A stretch of 64,000 nucleotides of DNA from Clavelina lepadiformis (GCF_947623445.1 NC_135240.1:17732001-17796000); one strand, 5' to 3'. Numbered from the stretch's first letter, positions 34,375 through 47,135 are shown. Notes: generated from the sequence alone by a model not told the origin. Numbers and translations: made by a program.

Positions 34375-34820
34375 CTTCTACTTACAACGTTACGTTGTGT
34401 TGTCAGCTTGAAATAGAATTTTAGCAAGACACAAAAAACATCAATTTACATGCACAGCATAAAGTCGTCATAATGTTTTCCTCACCATTTTGTGTTTGAA
34501 ACCAGCGAGAATTTGGCTAACAGTCGATCGAGGTAATCCATCATAAAACTGAGATGTTATTCATGCAATGCGAGCTAGATGTTCAGAATGTTAACGCACA
34601 AGTTGCGCTGCACAAGTCTCTCTGACATGTGGTTTCAAGTGCCCGACTCATTGCTTATTTTCAATATTCTCCTTGTAGTTGACTCAATGACATTCGAAAG
34701 GAAGCTTTCAGCGCAAATATTTTGCAATAAACTGGTTTCTACTCGCGTTTGGTCACATAATCACAACTTTAAAACATCAATAAATTGAATCTTTCTTCCC
34801 CCTGTCATTCCTCCGTATAG

Positions 34821-35196
34821 TTTGGGTTATCAGGTTCGTCTAAAGTCTAAAAGAGGTGCAACTGCTATTTTAACCAGTTCACCATACAAGAAGCAGTTGG
34901 CTGCAACGAATCGTAGCCAATGCGCGGTATCTGGCAACAGCAGTAAAACAAGTTCATCGAAAAAGCGTTCTATGAAGAAAGCTAAGGTTTCCAGGTCATC
35001 AATGCAGCAGAAGGACACAGTCGATGAAAGTGATAACAACGTAGATGCAGAATGCTTTTACTGCAACAAAATGTATTCCAAATCGTCCGAGAATGATGGG
35101 TGGATCCAGTGCTCCAAATGCATGCGATGGGCGCACGAAGCCTGCTCTGGGTGTAATGAAGAAGATGACAACTTTATTTGTGAATTATATTTTTAA
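34821..35196 (+). pseudogene. Transposase terminal-exon relic, U10
   Basis: Majority protein. The pyrimidine tract upstream carries one G-to-A change near 34806. Confidence 0.6.
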
Positions 35197-35306
35197 AAAT
35201 TGATGGTGAACTGCGATTACTTTCATAACTACTTCGATTATCATGACAATTTGTAATGAAATTGATTGTGACGTGGAACAAATTGCCTTGTTTACTCAAA
35301 ACTTAC

Positions 35307-35525
35307 GGTGGTCCACTTTACCCCACACATGTGGGGTAAAGTAGACTATTGGAGGTGCTTTTAAATCAAAAAAAATTTATGTAAGAATCCAAGCAATCAA
35401 TAAAAGGGCACTTCAAAAATGATCGAAATACCTTAGAGTTAACTCTCAAAACAAACAAGTCAAACGTTTTGATGAAATCAGTGAATTGTAACGATTTAAG
35501 CCTTAGGTGGTCCGCTTTACCCCAC
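35307..35525. mobile_element. MITE-like block, U10 (mosaic)
   Basis: A-type left arm (one mismatch) joined to B-type middle and right end. Confidence 0.5.
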
Positions 35526-36221
35526 CCTCCCCTACATTAAATCAAGAAGCTACCATCGCAAAACTACATCATAAACCTACCCTGAACTATGGCTTGCAAC
35601 GAGACCTAGGTTATGACTGCCTACAGTCTAAATTTGGACAGATTCCATGTGCTGTAGGCCTACTCAGTTTTCTATAACAACTGCCTAAACTTTACAACAA
35701 CGTTTTAGCTTAAAATTTTAGGACAAATAGGCCTACTCCAAAATACCAAAAATTCAAACCCACACAAAACTTACAACTTAGCCTAGACCTGGAACCAGCT
35801 ATCGCCAAAACAATAAGAAACTAGTCCACATCGACGTCATATGCGCATTGGACCGGAAATTTTCTTAATTTTTTTAATATGACGCATTGAGTGCGACACG
35901 GTAACAATCGCCGTTGTGACGGCTCAAAATCGTCTTTCCATTGGGAAGTGATGCCTTAAGGTCCACAGCTGAATCATGGGCGGATATATGAGAGGCCCCT
36001 AAAAAGTTTGAAGCTCGGTTTTAATTCCAACAGTAATGAAGCGCTTTCGTACAAAGAAATGTCCGTTATACATGAAGCACTTTCACGATTTGATTCCGGG
36101 AGGAACCAACGCTTGATATACAGCTTTGGAAAAATTGAAACGTTCAAAATATTGATTTCCACTTCACGTAAAAGTAGCGCTTTGAAAATGAAAATAATAC
36201 AAACTTTCTTTACCTCAACCC

Positions 36222-36294
36222 GTTCTCGTAGTGTAGCGGTTATCACGTTCGCCTAACACGCGAAAGGTCCCCAGTTCGATCCTGGGCGAGAACA
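36222..36294 (+). tRNA. tRNA-Val(AAC), U10
   Basis: Same sequence as the U0 gene. Confidence 0.95.
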
Positions 36295-36387
36295 TGCTTA
36301 AAATTTATTTGCGCAATAAAATATCAGACTTAATGGAAAGAATTCAAATAAAATTCACTTGCTATTTCTATGTTCTTTCGATGTTTT

Positions 36388-36460
36388 GCTTCGGTGGTGT
36401 AAAGGTTATCACGTTCGCCTCACACGTGAAAGTTTTCGAGATAGGTCGAAGAAAACGAAA
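36388..36460 (+). pseudogene. tRNA-Val(CAC)-like relic, U10
   Basis: Relic unchanged. The spacer just beyond it has TGTCG instead of TATCG, shared with U11 and U13. Confidence 0.7.
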
Positions 36461-36528
36461 GGTTAATCTTTTCAAAAAGTTTATAAACCACAAGTGTCGT
36501 TTTCAAAGTTTCACGTTCAAGAATCTCC

Positions 36529-36535
36529 AGTCCCT

Positions 36536-36596
<61 letters not shown>

Positions 36597-36602
36597 AGAG
36601 AC
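36529..36602 (-). tRNA. tRNA-Asn(GTT), U10, discriminator U73
   Basis: Same as U0. Confidence 0.94.
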
Positions 36603-37056
36603 TTATCTATGCTGATTAATCGTCTTCTTCATTGTAGGATTGGTAATGCAGCAGAAGTAATTCATAAGCCTTATTTGCTTGATTTAAATGATCGAGTTAT
36701 GTTAAGTTCGAGTTCGCAGCCTTGGCCAATACTAGGCTCTTTTCTAGGCGAAGCCAAACCTTGAAAAACCAAAATACTTGAATTTTTATTCCAACATCGT
36801 GACACTTTCTTTAATAATATTTCAAACGTGGCAAACATTTTTATCCGGTTGAAATTTTCTAATGTCTCTTTTGTTCAAGGAATATAGCTTGTCGTCAGCA
36901 AAATATTGTTGTTTAAAATGTAGCAAACTGTTATAAAACGTTTTTAACCAATTCATGAATCCATTATATTAATGCACTCATACGACGCCAAAGCACATTA
37001 AAGTAGGCATGTATTTAACTGCTCGAATAAAACCGCCGTTTTAGCGAGGGACTTTC

Positions 37057-37176
37057 GCCTACGACCATACCACGTTGAGTACACCCCATCTCGTCCGATC
37101 TGGGAAGTTAAGCAACGTCGGGCCCGGTTAGTACTTGGATGGGTGACCGCCTGGGAATACCGGGTGTTGTAGGCTT
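37057..37176 (+). rRNA. 5S ribosomal RNA, U10
   Basis: Gene identical by eye, but the promoter-proximal flank carries two changes (about -40 and -23), the most altered 5S flank of the window. Confidence 0.98.
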
Positions 37177-37432
37177 TTCGTTATTTTCTAATTTTCCAAC
37201 GTTTTTGTCTGCATTTTCATTTTCCGGATGAGCTTTTCAAAAGTCAAACTATGTTTTAATTTCTAATCAATATCATTTTTGAACATGTTTTATATTAGAT
37301 ATTTTTATTTTGTAAATACTCTATATATATTTATATTGTTTCCAAATTGAAGACAATCGAGACGAAGATCAGAACGAACAAACATAGTTGGACGAGGTGA
37401 ATGACGCTGACCCCAACAAATCCGGGATAAGT

Positions 37433-37490
37433 CACTCACTCACTCACTCACTCACTCACTCACTCACTCACTCACTCACTCACTCACTCA
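37433..37490 (+). repeat. (CACT)n microsatellite, 14.5 copies, U10
   Basis: 58 bp uninterrupted tract. Confidence 0.98.
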
Positions 37491-37754
37491 ACGGAGTTGT
37501 GGACAATGACAAGGGCCCCCACGACGAGGTTTTCAACAGGGTCGGAACCAGTGGGGACGCGCAATCACCACCTAAAACGGAAAACATCGCGGAAGATGCT
37601 CAACCCACCTAAACCGAGTGCGCGACATTACCCTAACCTACCTGCCTAATTTTTTAACTATGGGCTGCGTGACCTACTTTTTAAAATCGCATTTGGTCCA
37701 GAAAAGAGTTTATTTTATGTGTTCTCCAGCGTATCAGTATAATAAATAGGTTAT

Positions 37755-37819
37755 ACGTATCCACTGACCAAAGCGTGATCTGCTACTAGACAGACGCTTT
37801 GCCACTAAACCATGGCCCC
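37755..37819 (-). pseudogene. tRNA-Thr(AGT)-like relic, U10
   Basis: No difference from U0 seen. Confidence 0.7.
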
Positions 37820-37960
37820 GTACGTTCATCATTTCTCAGATTGCTCTTGTCAAAGTCGAAGTTTTATTGACCTCATATTGATTAAGCCTGACCAGTTTCA
37901 CTTGATTAATGTTTTTTTGCAGTTTGCAAAAATATATTATCAGCACACAGTATCGTAGCC

Positions 37961-38033
37961 GCCTCTATAGCTCAGGGGTTAGAGCACTGGTCTTGTAAAC
38001 CAGGGGTCGTGAGTTCAATTCTCACTGGAGGCT
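37961..38033 (+). tRNA. tRNA-Thr(TGT), U10
   Basis: Same as U0. Confidence 0.96.
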
Positions 38034-38479
38034 CTTCTACTTACAACGTTACGTTGTGTTGTCAGCTTGAAATGGAATTTTAGCAAGACACAAAAAACAT
38101 CAATTTACATGCACAGCATAAAGTCGTCATAATGTTTTCCTCACCATTTTGTGTTTGAAACCAGCGAGAATTTGGCTAACAGTCGATCGAGGTAATCCAT
38201 CATAAAACTGAGATGTTATTCATGCAATGCGAGCTAGATGTTCAGAATGTTAACGCACAAGTTGCGCTGCACAAGTCTCTCTGACATGTGGTTTCAAGTG
38301 CCCGACTCATTGCTTATTTTCAATATTCTCCTTGTAGTTGACTCAATGACATTCGAAAGGAAGCTTTCAGCGCAAATATTTTGCAATAAACTGGTTTCTA
38401 CTCGCGTTTGGTCACATAATCACAACTTTAAAACATCAATAAATTGAATCTTTCTTCCCCCTGTCGTTCCTCCGTATAG

Positions 38480-38855
38480 TTTGGGTTATCAGGTTCGTCT
38501 AAAGTCTAAAAGAGGTGCAACTGCTATTTTAACCAGTTCACCATACAAGAAGCAGTTGGCTGCAACGAATCGTAGCCAATGCGCGGTATCTGGCAACAGC
38601 AGTAAAACAAGTTCATCGAAAAAGCGTTCTATGAAGAAAGCTAAGGTTTCCAGGTCATCAATGCAGCAGAAGGACACAGTCGATGAAAGTGATAACAACG
38701 TAGATGCAGAATGCTTTTACTGCAACAAAATGTATTCCAAATCGTCCGAGAATGATGGGTGGATCCAGTGCTCCAAATGCATGCGATGGGCGCACGAAGC
38801 CTGCTCTGGGTGTAATGAAGAAGATGACAACTTTATTTGTGAATTATATTTTTAA
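38480..38855 (+). pseudogene. Transposase terminal-exon relic, U11
   Basis: Majority form. Confidence 0.6.
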
Positions 38856-38965
38856 AAATTGATGGTGAACTGCGATTACTTTCATAACTACTTCGATTAT
38901 CATGACAATTTGTAATGAAATTGATTGTGACGTGGAACAAATTGCCTTGTTTACTCAAAACTTAC

Positions 38966-39184
38966 GGTGGTCCACTTTACCCCACACATGTGGGGTAAAG
39001 TAGACTATTGGAGGTGCTTTTAAATCAAAAAAAATTGATGTAAGAATCCAAGCAATCAATAAAAGGGCACTTCAAAAATGATCGAAATACCTTAGAGTTA
39101 ACTCTCAAAACAAACAAGTCAAACGTTTTGATGAAATCAGTGAATTGTAACGATTTAAGCCTTAGGTGGTCCGCTTTACCCCAC
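38966..39184. mobile_element. MITE-like block, U11 (mosaic)
   Basis: A-type left arm and middle, B-type right end. The switch point differs from U10. Confidence 0.5.
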
Positions 39185-39880
39185 CCTCCCCTACATTAAA
39201 TCAAGAAGCTACCATCGCAAAACTACATCATAAACCTACCCTGAACTATGGCTTGCAACGAGACCTAGGTTATGACTGCCTACAGTCTAAATTTGGACAG
39301 ATTCCATGTGCTGTAGGCCTACTCAGTTTTCTATAACAACTGCCTAAACTTTACAACAACGTTTTAGCTTAAAATTTTAGGACAAATAGGCCTACTCCAA
39401 AATACCAAAAATTCAAACCCACACAAAACTTACAACTTAGCCTAGACCTGGAACCAGCTATCGCCAAAACAATAAGAAACTAGTCCACATCGACGTCATA
39501 TGCGCATTGGACCGGAAATTTTCTTAATTTTTTTAATATGACGCATTGAGTGCGACACGGTAACAATCGCCGTTGTGACGGCTCAAAATCGTCTTTCCAT
39601 TGGGAAGTGATGCCTTAAGGTCCACAGCTGAATCATGGGCGGATATATGAGAGGCCCCTAAAAAGTTTGAAGCTCGGTTTTAATTCCAACAGTAATGAAG
39701 CGCTTTCGTACAAAGAAATGTCCGTTATACATGAAGCACTTTCACGATTTGATTCCGGGAGGAACCAACGCTTGATATACAGCTTTGGAAAAATTGAAAC
39801 GTTCAAAATATTGATTTCCACTTCACGTAAAAGTAGCGCTTTGAAAATGAAAATAATACAAACTTTCTTTACCTCAACCC

Positions 39881-39953
39881 GTTCTCGTAGTGTAGCGGTT
39901 ATCACGTTCGCCTAACACGCGAAAGGTCCCCAGTTCGATCCTGGGCGAGAACA
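39881..39953 (+). tRNA. tRNA-Val(AAC), U11
   Basis: Same sequence as the U0 gene. Confidence 0.95.
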
Positions 39954-40046
39954 TGCTTAAAATTTATTTGCGCAATAAAATATCAGACTTAATGGAAAGA
40001 ATTCAAATAAAATTCACTTGCTATTTCTATGTTCTTTCGATGTTTT

Positions 40047-40119
40047 GCTTCGGTGGTGTAAAGGTTATCACGTTCGCCTCACACGTGAAAGTTTTCGAGA
40101 TAGGTCGAAGAAAACGAAA
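40047..40119 (+). pseudogene. tRNA-Val(CAC)-like relic, U11
   Basis: Relic unchanged; the TGTCG spacer variant follows. Confidence 0.7.
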
Positions 40120-40187
40120 GGTTAATCTTTTCAAAAAGTTTATAAACCACAAGTGTCGTTTTCAAAGTTTCACGTTCAAGAATCTCC

Positions 40188-40194
40188 AGTCCCT

Positions 40195-40255
<61 letters not shown>

Positions 40256-40261
40256 AGAGAC
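40188..40261 (-). tRNA. tRNA-Asn(GTT), U11, discriminator U73
   Basis: Same as U0. Confidence 0.94.
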
Positions 40262-40715
40262 TTATCTATGCTGATTAATCGTCTTCTTCATTGTAGGATT
40301 GGTAATGCAGCAGAAGTAATTTATAAGCCTTATTTGCTTGATTTAAATGATCGAGTTATGTTAAGTTCGAGTTCGCAGCCTTGGCCAATACTAGGCTCTC
40401 TTCTAGGCGAAGCCAAACCTTGAAAAACCAAAATACCTAAATTTTTATTCCAACATCGTGACACTTTCTTTAATAATATTTCAAACGTGGCAAACATTTT
40501 TATCTCGTTGAAATTTTCTAATGTCTCTTTTGTTCAAGGAATATAGCTTGTCGTCAGCAAAATATTGTTGTTTAAAATGTAGCAAACTGTTATAAAACGT
40601 TTTTAACCAATTCATGAATCCATTATATTAATGCACTCATACGACGCCAAAGCACATTAAAGTAGGCATGTATTCAACTGCTCGAATAAAATCGCCGTTT
40701 TAGCGAGGGACTTTC

Positions 40716-40835
40716 GCCTACGACCATACCACGTTGAGTACACCCCATCTCGTCCGATCTGGGAAGTTAAGCAACGTCGGGCCCGGTTAGTACTTGGATG
40801 GGTGACCGCCTGGGAATACCGGGTGTTGTAGGCTT
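40716..40835 (+). rRNA. 5S ribosomal RNA, U11
   Basis: Identical to U0 by eye. Confidence 0.98.
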
Positions 40836-41091
40836 TTCGTTATTTTCTAATTTTCCAACGTTTTTGTCTGTATTTTCATTTTCCGGATGAGCTTTTCAAA
40901 AGTCAAACTATGTTTTAATTTCTAATCAATATCATTTTTGAACATGTTTTATATTAGATATTTTTATTTTGTAAATACTCTATATATATTTATATTGTTT
41001 CCAAATTGAAGACAATCGAGACGAAGATCAGAACGAACAAACATAGTTGGACGAGGTGAATGACGCTGACCCCAACAAATCCGGGATAAGT

Positions 41092-41189
41092 CACTCACTC
41101 ACTCACTCACTCACTCACTCACTCACTCACTCACTCACTCACTCACTCACTCACTCACTCACTCACTCACTCACTCACTCACTCACTCA
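41092..41189 (+). repeat. (CACT)n microsatellite, 24.5 copies, U11
   Basis: 98 bp uninterrupted tract. Confidence 0.98.
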
Positions 41190-41453
41190 ACGGAGTTGTG
41201 GACAATGACAAGGGCCCCCACGACGAGGTTTTCAACAGGGTCGGAACCAGTGGGGACGCGCAATCACCACCTAAAACGGAAAACATCGCGGAAGATGCTC
41301 AACCCACCTAAACCGAGTGCGCGACATTACCCTAACCTACCTGCCTAATTTTTTAACTATGGGCTGCGTGACCTACTTTTTAAAATCGCATTTGGTCCAG
41401 AAAAGAGTTTATTTTATGTGTTCTCCAGCGTATCAGTATAATAAATAGGTTAT

Positions 41454-41518
41454 ACGTATCCACTGACCAAAGCGTGATCTGCTACTAGACAGACGCTTTG
41501 CCACTAAACCATGGCCCC
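41454..41518 (-). pseudogene. tRNA-Thr(AGT)-like relic, U11
   Basis: No difference from U0 seen. Confidence 0.7.
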
Positions 41519-41659
41519 GTACGTTCATCATTTCTCAGATTGCTCTTGTCAAAGTCGAAGTTTTATTGACCTCATATTGATTAAGCCTGACCAGTTTCAC
41601 TTGATTAATGTTTTTTTGCAGTTTGCAAAAATATATTATCAGCACACAGTATCGTAGCC

Positions 41660-41732
41660 GCCTCTATAGCTCAGGGGTTAGAGCACTGGTCTTGTAAACC
41701 AGGGGTCGTGAGTTCAATTCTCACTGGAGGCT
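41660..41732 (+). tRNA. tRNA-Thr(TGT), U11
   Basis: Same as U0. Confidence 0.96.
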
Positions 41733-42178
41733 CTTCTACTTACAACGTTACGTTGTGTTGTCAGCTTGAAATGGAATTTTAGCAAGACACAAAAAACATC
41801 AATTTACATGCACAGCATAAAGTCGTCATAATGTTTTCCTCACCATTTTGTGTTTGAAACCAGCGAGAATTTGGCTAACAGTCGATCGAGGTAATCCATC
41901 ATAAAACTGAGATGTTATTCATGCAATGCGAGCTAGATGTTCAGAATGTTAACGCACAAGTTGCGCTGCACAAGTCTCTCTGACATGTGGTTTCAAGTGC
42001 CCGACTCATTGCTTATTTTCAATATTCTCCTTGTAGTTGACTCAATGACATTCGAAAGGAAGCTTTCAGCGCAAATATTTTGCAATAAACTGGTTTCTAC
42101 TCGCGTTTGGTCACATAATCACAACTTTAAAACATCAATAAATTGAATCTTTCTTCCCCCTGTCGTTCCTCCGTATAG

Positions 42179-42311
42179 TTTGGGTTATCAGGTTCGTCTA
42201 AAGTCTAAAAGAGGTGCAACTGCTATTTTAACCAGTTCACCATACAAGAAGCAGTTGGCTGCAACGAATCGTAGCCAATGCGCGGTATCTGGCAACAGCA
42301 GTAAAACAAGT
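42179..42311 (+). pseudogene. Transposase exon relic cut by the U12 deletion
   Basis: Cut at the same base as the U7 copy. Confidence 0.6.
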
Positions 42312-42754
42312 GATTAATCGTCTTCTTCATTGTAGGATTGGTAATGCAGCAGAAGTAATTTATAAGCCTTATTTGCTTGATTTAAATGATCGAGTTATGT
42401 TAAGTTCGAGTTCGCAGCCTTGGCCAATACTAGGCTCTCTTCTAGGCGAAGCCAAACCTTGAAAAACCAAAATACCTAAATTTTTATTCCAACATCGTGA
42501 CACTTTCTTTAATAATATTTCAAACGTGGCAAACATTTTTATCTCGTTGAAATTTTCTAATGTCTCTTTTGTTCAAGGAATATAGCTTGTCGTCAGCAAA
42601 ATATTGTTGTTTAAAATGTAGCAAACTGTTATAAAACGTTTTTAACCAATTCATGAATCCATTATATTAATGCACTCATACGACGCCAAAGCACATTAAA
42701 GTAGGCATGTATTCAACTGCTCGAATAAAATCGCCGTTTTAGCGAGGGACTTTC

Positions 42755-42874
42755 GCCTACGACCATACCACGTTGAGTACACCCCATCTCGTCCGATCTG
42801 GGAAGTTAAGCAACGTCGGGCCCGGTTAGTACTTGGATGGGTGACCGCCTGGGAATACCGGGTGTTGTAGGCTT
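42755..42874 (+). rRNA. 5S ribosomal RNA, U12 (deleted unit)
   Basis: Gene and proximal flank intact. Confidence 0.98.
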
Positions 42875-43130
42875 TTCGTTATTTTCTAATTTTCCAACGT
42901 TTTTGTCTGTATTTTCATTTTCCGGATGAGCTTTTCAAAAGTCAAACTATGTTTTAATTTCTAATCAATATCATTTTTGAACATGTTTTATATTAGATAT
43001 TTTTATTTTGTAAATACTCTATATATATTTATATTGTTTCCAAATTGAAGACAATCGAGACGAAGATCAGAACGAACAAACATAGTTGGACGAGGTGAAT
43101 GACGCTGACCCCAACAAATCCGGGATAAGT

Positions 43131-43168
43131 CACTCACTCACTCACTCACTCACTCACTCACTCACTCA
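43131..43168 (+). repeat. (CACT)n microsatellite, 9.5 copies, U12
   Basis: 38 bp in the second deleted unit, 15 repeats shorter than in U7. Confidence 0.98.
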
Positions 43169-43432
43169 ACGGAGTTGTGGACAATGACAAGGGCCCCCAC
43201 GACGAGGTTTTCAACAGGGTCGGAACCAGTGGGGACGCGCAATCACCACCTAAAACGGAAAACATCGCGGAAGATGCTCAACCCACCTAAACCGAGTGCG
43301 CGACATTACCCTAACCTACCTGCCTAATTTTTTAACTATGGGCTGCGTGACCTACTTTTTAAAATCGCATTTGGTCCAGAAAAGAGTTTATTTTATGTGT
43401 TCTCCAGCGTATCAGTATAATAAATAGGTTAT

Positions 43433-43497
43433 ACGTATCCACTGACCAAAGCGTGATCTGCTACTAGACAGACGCTTTGCCACTAAACCATGGCCCC
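43433..43497 (-). pseudogene. tRNA-Thr(AGT)-like relic, U12
   Basis: Kept in the deleted unit; unchanged. Confidence 0.7.
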
Positions 43498-43638
43498 GTA
43501 CGTTCATCATTTCTCAGATTGCTCTTGTCAAAGTCGAAGTTTTATTGACCTCATATTGATTAAGCCTGACCAGTTTCACTTGATTAATGTTTTTTTGCAG
43601 TTTGCAAAAATATATTATCAGCACACAGTATCGTAGCC

Positions 43639-43711
43639 GCCTCTATAGCTCAGGGGTTAGAGCACTGGTCTTGTAAACCAGGGGTCGTGAGTTCAATTCT
43701 CACTGGAGGCT
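43639..43711 (+). tRNA. tRNA-Thr(TGT), U12 (deleted unit)
   Basis: Gene as U0; the only intact tRNA gene of this unit. Confidence 0.96.
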
Positions 43712-44157
43712 CTTCTACTTACAACGTTACGTTGTGTTGTCAGCTTGAAATGGAATTTTAGCAAGACACAAAAAACATCAATTTACATGCACAGCATAAA
43801 GTCGTCATAATGTTTTCCTCACCATTTTGTGTTTGAAACCAGCGAGAATTTGGCTAACAGTCGATCGAGGTAATCCATCATAAAACTGAGATGTTATTCA
43901 TGCAATGCGAGCTAGATGTTCAGAATGTTAACGCACAAGTTGCGCTGCACAAGTCTCTCTGACATGTGGTTTCAAGTGCCCGACTCATTGCTTATTTTCA
44001 ATATTCTCCTTGTAGTTGACTCAATGACATTCGAAAGGAAGCTTTCAGCGCAAATATTTTGCAATAAACTGGTTTCTACTCGCGTTTGGTCACATAATCA
44101 CAACTTTAAAACATCAATAAATTGAATCTTTCTTCCCCCTGTCGTTCCTCCGTATAG

Positions 44158-44533
44158 TTTGGGTTATCAGGTTCGTCTAAAGTCTAAAAGAGGTGCAACT
44201 GCTATTTTAACCAGTTCACCATACAAGAAGCAGTTGGCTGCAACGAATCGTAGCCAATGCGCGGTATCTGGCAACAGCAGTAAAACAAGTTCATCGAAAA
44301 AGCGTTCTATGAAGAAAGCTAAGGTTTCCAGGTCATCAATGCAGCAGAAGGACACAGTCGATGAAAGTGATAACAACGTAGATGCAGAATGCTTTTACTG
44401 CAACAAAATGTATTCCAAATCGTCCGAGAATGATGGGTGGATCCAGTGCTCCAAATGCATGCGATGGGCGCACGAAGCCTGCTCTGGGTGTAATGAAGAA
44501 GATGACAACTTTATTTGTGAATTATATTTTTAA
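44158..44533 (+). pseudogene. Transposase terminal-exon relic, U13
   Basis: Majority form. Confidence 0.6.
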
Positions 44534-44643
44534 AAATTGATGGTGAACTGCGATTACTTTCATAACTACTTCGATTATCATGACAATTTGTAATGAAATT
44601 GATTGTGACGTGGAACAAATTGCCTTGTTTACTCAAAACTTAC

Positions 44644-44861
44644 GGTGGTCCACTTTACCCCACACATGTGGGGTAAAGTAGACTATTGGAGGTGCTTTTA
44701 AATCAAAAAAAATTTATGTAAGAATCCAAGCAATCAATAAAAGGGCACTTCAAAATGATCGAAATACCTTAGAGTTAACTCTCAAAACAAACAAGTCAAA
44801 CGTTTTGATGAAATCAGTGAATTGTAACGATTTAAGCCTTAGGTGGTCCGCTTTACCCCAC
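44644..44861. mobile_element. MITE-like block, U13 (mosaic)
   Basis: A-type left arm, B-type remainder, and one A lost near 44755. Confidence 0.5.
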
Positions 44862-45557
44862 CCTCCCCTACATTAAATCAAGAAGCTACCATCGCAAAAC
44901 TACATCATAAACCTACCCTGAACTATGGCTTGCAACGAGACCTAGGTTATGACTGCCTACAGTCTAAATTTGGACAGATTCCATGTGCTGTAGGCCTACT
45001 CAGTTTTCTATAACAACTGCCTAAACTTTACAACAACGTTTTAGCTTAAAATTTTAGGACAAATAGGCCTACTCCAAAATACCAAAAATTCAAACCCACA
45101 CAAAACTTACAACTTAGCCTAGACCTGGAACCAGCTATCGCCAAAACAATAAGAAACTAGTCCACATCGACGTCATATGCGCATTGGACCGGAAATTTTC
45201 TTAATTTTTTTAATATGACGCATTGAGTGCGACACGGTAACAATCGCCGTTGTGACGGCTCAAAATCGTCTTTCCATTGGGAAGTGATGCCTTAAGGTCC
45301 ACAGCTGAATCATGGGCGGATATATGAGAGGCCCCTAAAAAGTTTGAAGCTCGGTTTTAATTCCAACAGTAATGAAGCGCTTTCGTACAAAGAAATGTCC
45401 GTTATACATGAAGCACTTTCACGATTTGATTCCGGGAGGAACCAACGCTTGATATACAGCTTTGGAAAAATTGAAACGTTCAAAATATTGATTTCCACTT
45501 CACGTAAAAGTAGCGCTTTGAAAATGAAAATAATACAAACTTTCTTTACCTCAACCC

Positions 45558-45630
45558 GTTCTCGTAGTGTAGCGGTTATCACGTTCGCCTAACACGCGAA
45601 AGGTCCCCAGTTCGATCCTGGGCGAGAACA
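45558..45630 (+). tRNA. tRNA-Val(AAC), U13
   Basis: Same sequence as the U0 gene. Confidence 0.95.
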
Positions 45631-45723
45631 TGCTTAAAATTTATTTGCGCAATAAAATATCAGACTTAATGGAAAGAATTCAAATAAAATTCACTTGCTA
45701 TTTCTATGTTCTTTCGATGTTTT

Positions 45724-45796
45724 GCTTCGGTGGTGTAAAGGTTATCACGTTCGCCTCACACGTGAAAGTTTTCGAGATAGGTCGAAGAAAACGAAA
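45724..45796 (+). pseudogene. tRNA-Val(CAC)-like relic, U13
   Basis: Relic unchanged; the TGTCG spacer variant follows. Confidence 0.7.
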
Positions 45797-45864
45797 GGTT
45801 AATCTTTTCAAAAAGTTTATAAACCACAAGTGTCGTTTTCAAAGTTTCACGTTCAAGAATCTCC

Positions 45865-45871
45865 AGTCCCT

Positions 45872-45932
<61 letters not shown>

Positions 45933-45938
45933 AGAGAC
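45865..45938 (-). tRNA. tRNA-Asn(GTT), U13, discriminator U73
   Basis: Same as U0. Confidence 0.94.
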
Positions 45939-46392
45939 TTATCTATGCTGATTAATCGTCTTCTTCATTGTAGGATTGGTAATGCAGCAGAAGTAATTTA
46001 TAAGCCTTATTTGCTTGATTTAAATGATCGAGTTATGTTAAGTTCGAGTTCGCAGCCTTGGCCAATACTAGGCTCTCTTCTAGGCGAAGCCAAACCTTGA
46101 AAAACCAAAATACCTAAATTTTTATTCCAACATCGTGACACTTTCTTTAATAATATTTCAAACGTGGCAAACATTTTTATCTCGTTGAAATTTTCTAATG
46201 TCTCTTTTGTTCAAGGAATATAGCTTGTCGTCAGCAAAATATTGTTGTTTAAAATGTAGCAAACTGTTATAAAACGTTTTTAACCAATTCATGAATCCAT
46301 TATATTAATGCACTCATACGACGCCAAAGCACATTAAAGTAGGCATGTATTCAACTGCTCGAATAAAATCGCCGTTTTAGCGAGGGACTTTC

Positions 46393-46512
46393 GCCTACGA
46401 CCATACCACGTTGAGTACACCCCATCTCGTCCGATCTGGGAAGTTAAGCAACGTCGGGCCCGGTTAGTACTTGGATGGGTGACCGCCTGGGAATACCGGG
46501 TGTTGTAGGCTT
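46393..46512 (+). rRNA. 5S ribosomal RNA, U13
   Basis: Identical to U0 by eye. Confidence 0.98.
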
Positions 46513-46768
46513 TTCGTTATTTTCTAATTTTCCAACGTTTTTGTCTGTATTTTCATTTTCCGGATGAGCTTTTCAAAAGTCAAACTATGTTTTAATTTCT
46601 AATCAATATCATTTTTGAACATGTTTTATATTAGATATTTTTATTTTGTAAATACTCTATATATATTTATATTGTTTCCAAATTGAAGACAATCGAGACG
46701 AAGATCAGAACGAACAAACATAGTTGGACGAGGTGAATGACGCTGACCCCAACAAATCCGGGATAAGT

Positions 46769-46806
46769 CACTCACTCACTCACTCACTCACTCACTCACT
46801 CACTCA
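46769..46806 (+). repeat. (CACT)n microsatellite, 9.5 copies, U13
   Basis: 38 bp uninterrupted tract. Confidence 0.98.
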
Positions 46807-47070
46807 ACGGAGTTGTGGACAATGACAAGGGCCCCCACGACGAGGTTTTCAACAGGGTCGGAACCAGTGGGGACGCGCAATCACCACCTAAAACGGAAAA
46901 CATCGCGGAAGATGCTCAACCCACCTAAACCGAGTGCGCGACATTACCCTAACCTACCTGCCTAATTTTTTAACTATGGGCTGCGTGACCTACTTTTTAA
47001 AATCGCATTTGGTCCAGAAAAGAGTTTATTTTATGTGTTCTCCAGCGTATCAGTATAATAAATAGGTTAT

Positions 47071-47135
47071 ACGTATCCACTGACCAAAGCGTGATCTGCT
47101 ACTAGACAGACGCTTTGCCACTAAACCATGGCCCC
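47071..47135 (-). pseudogene. tRNA-Thr(AGT)-like relic, U13
   Basis: No difference from U0 seen. Confidence 0.7.

Larger units (their letters stand above)
31150..34820 (+). repeat. Repeat unit U9, 3671 bp
   Basis: Complete unit, haplotype B, microsatellite 70 bp. Confidence 0.97.
34821..38479 (+). repeat. Repeat unit U10, 3659 bp
   Basis: Complete unit with a mosaic MITE block (left arm as A, the rest as B) and several extra substitutions between tRNA-Asn and 5S, including two close upstream of the 5S start. Confidence 0.97.
38480..42178 (+). repeat. Repeat unit U11, 3699 bp
   Basis: Complete unit, mosaic haplotype, microsatellite 98 bp. It lies just before the second deleted unit. Confidence 0.97.
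42179..44157 (+). repeat. Repeat unit U12, deleted form, 1979 bp
   Basis: Same 1660-bp deletion and same junction (42310/42311) as U7, but with a 38-bp microsatellite instead of 98 bp. Length without the microsatellite is 1941 bp in both short units. Confidence 0.97.
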
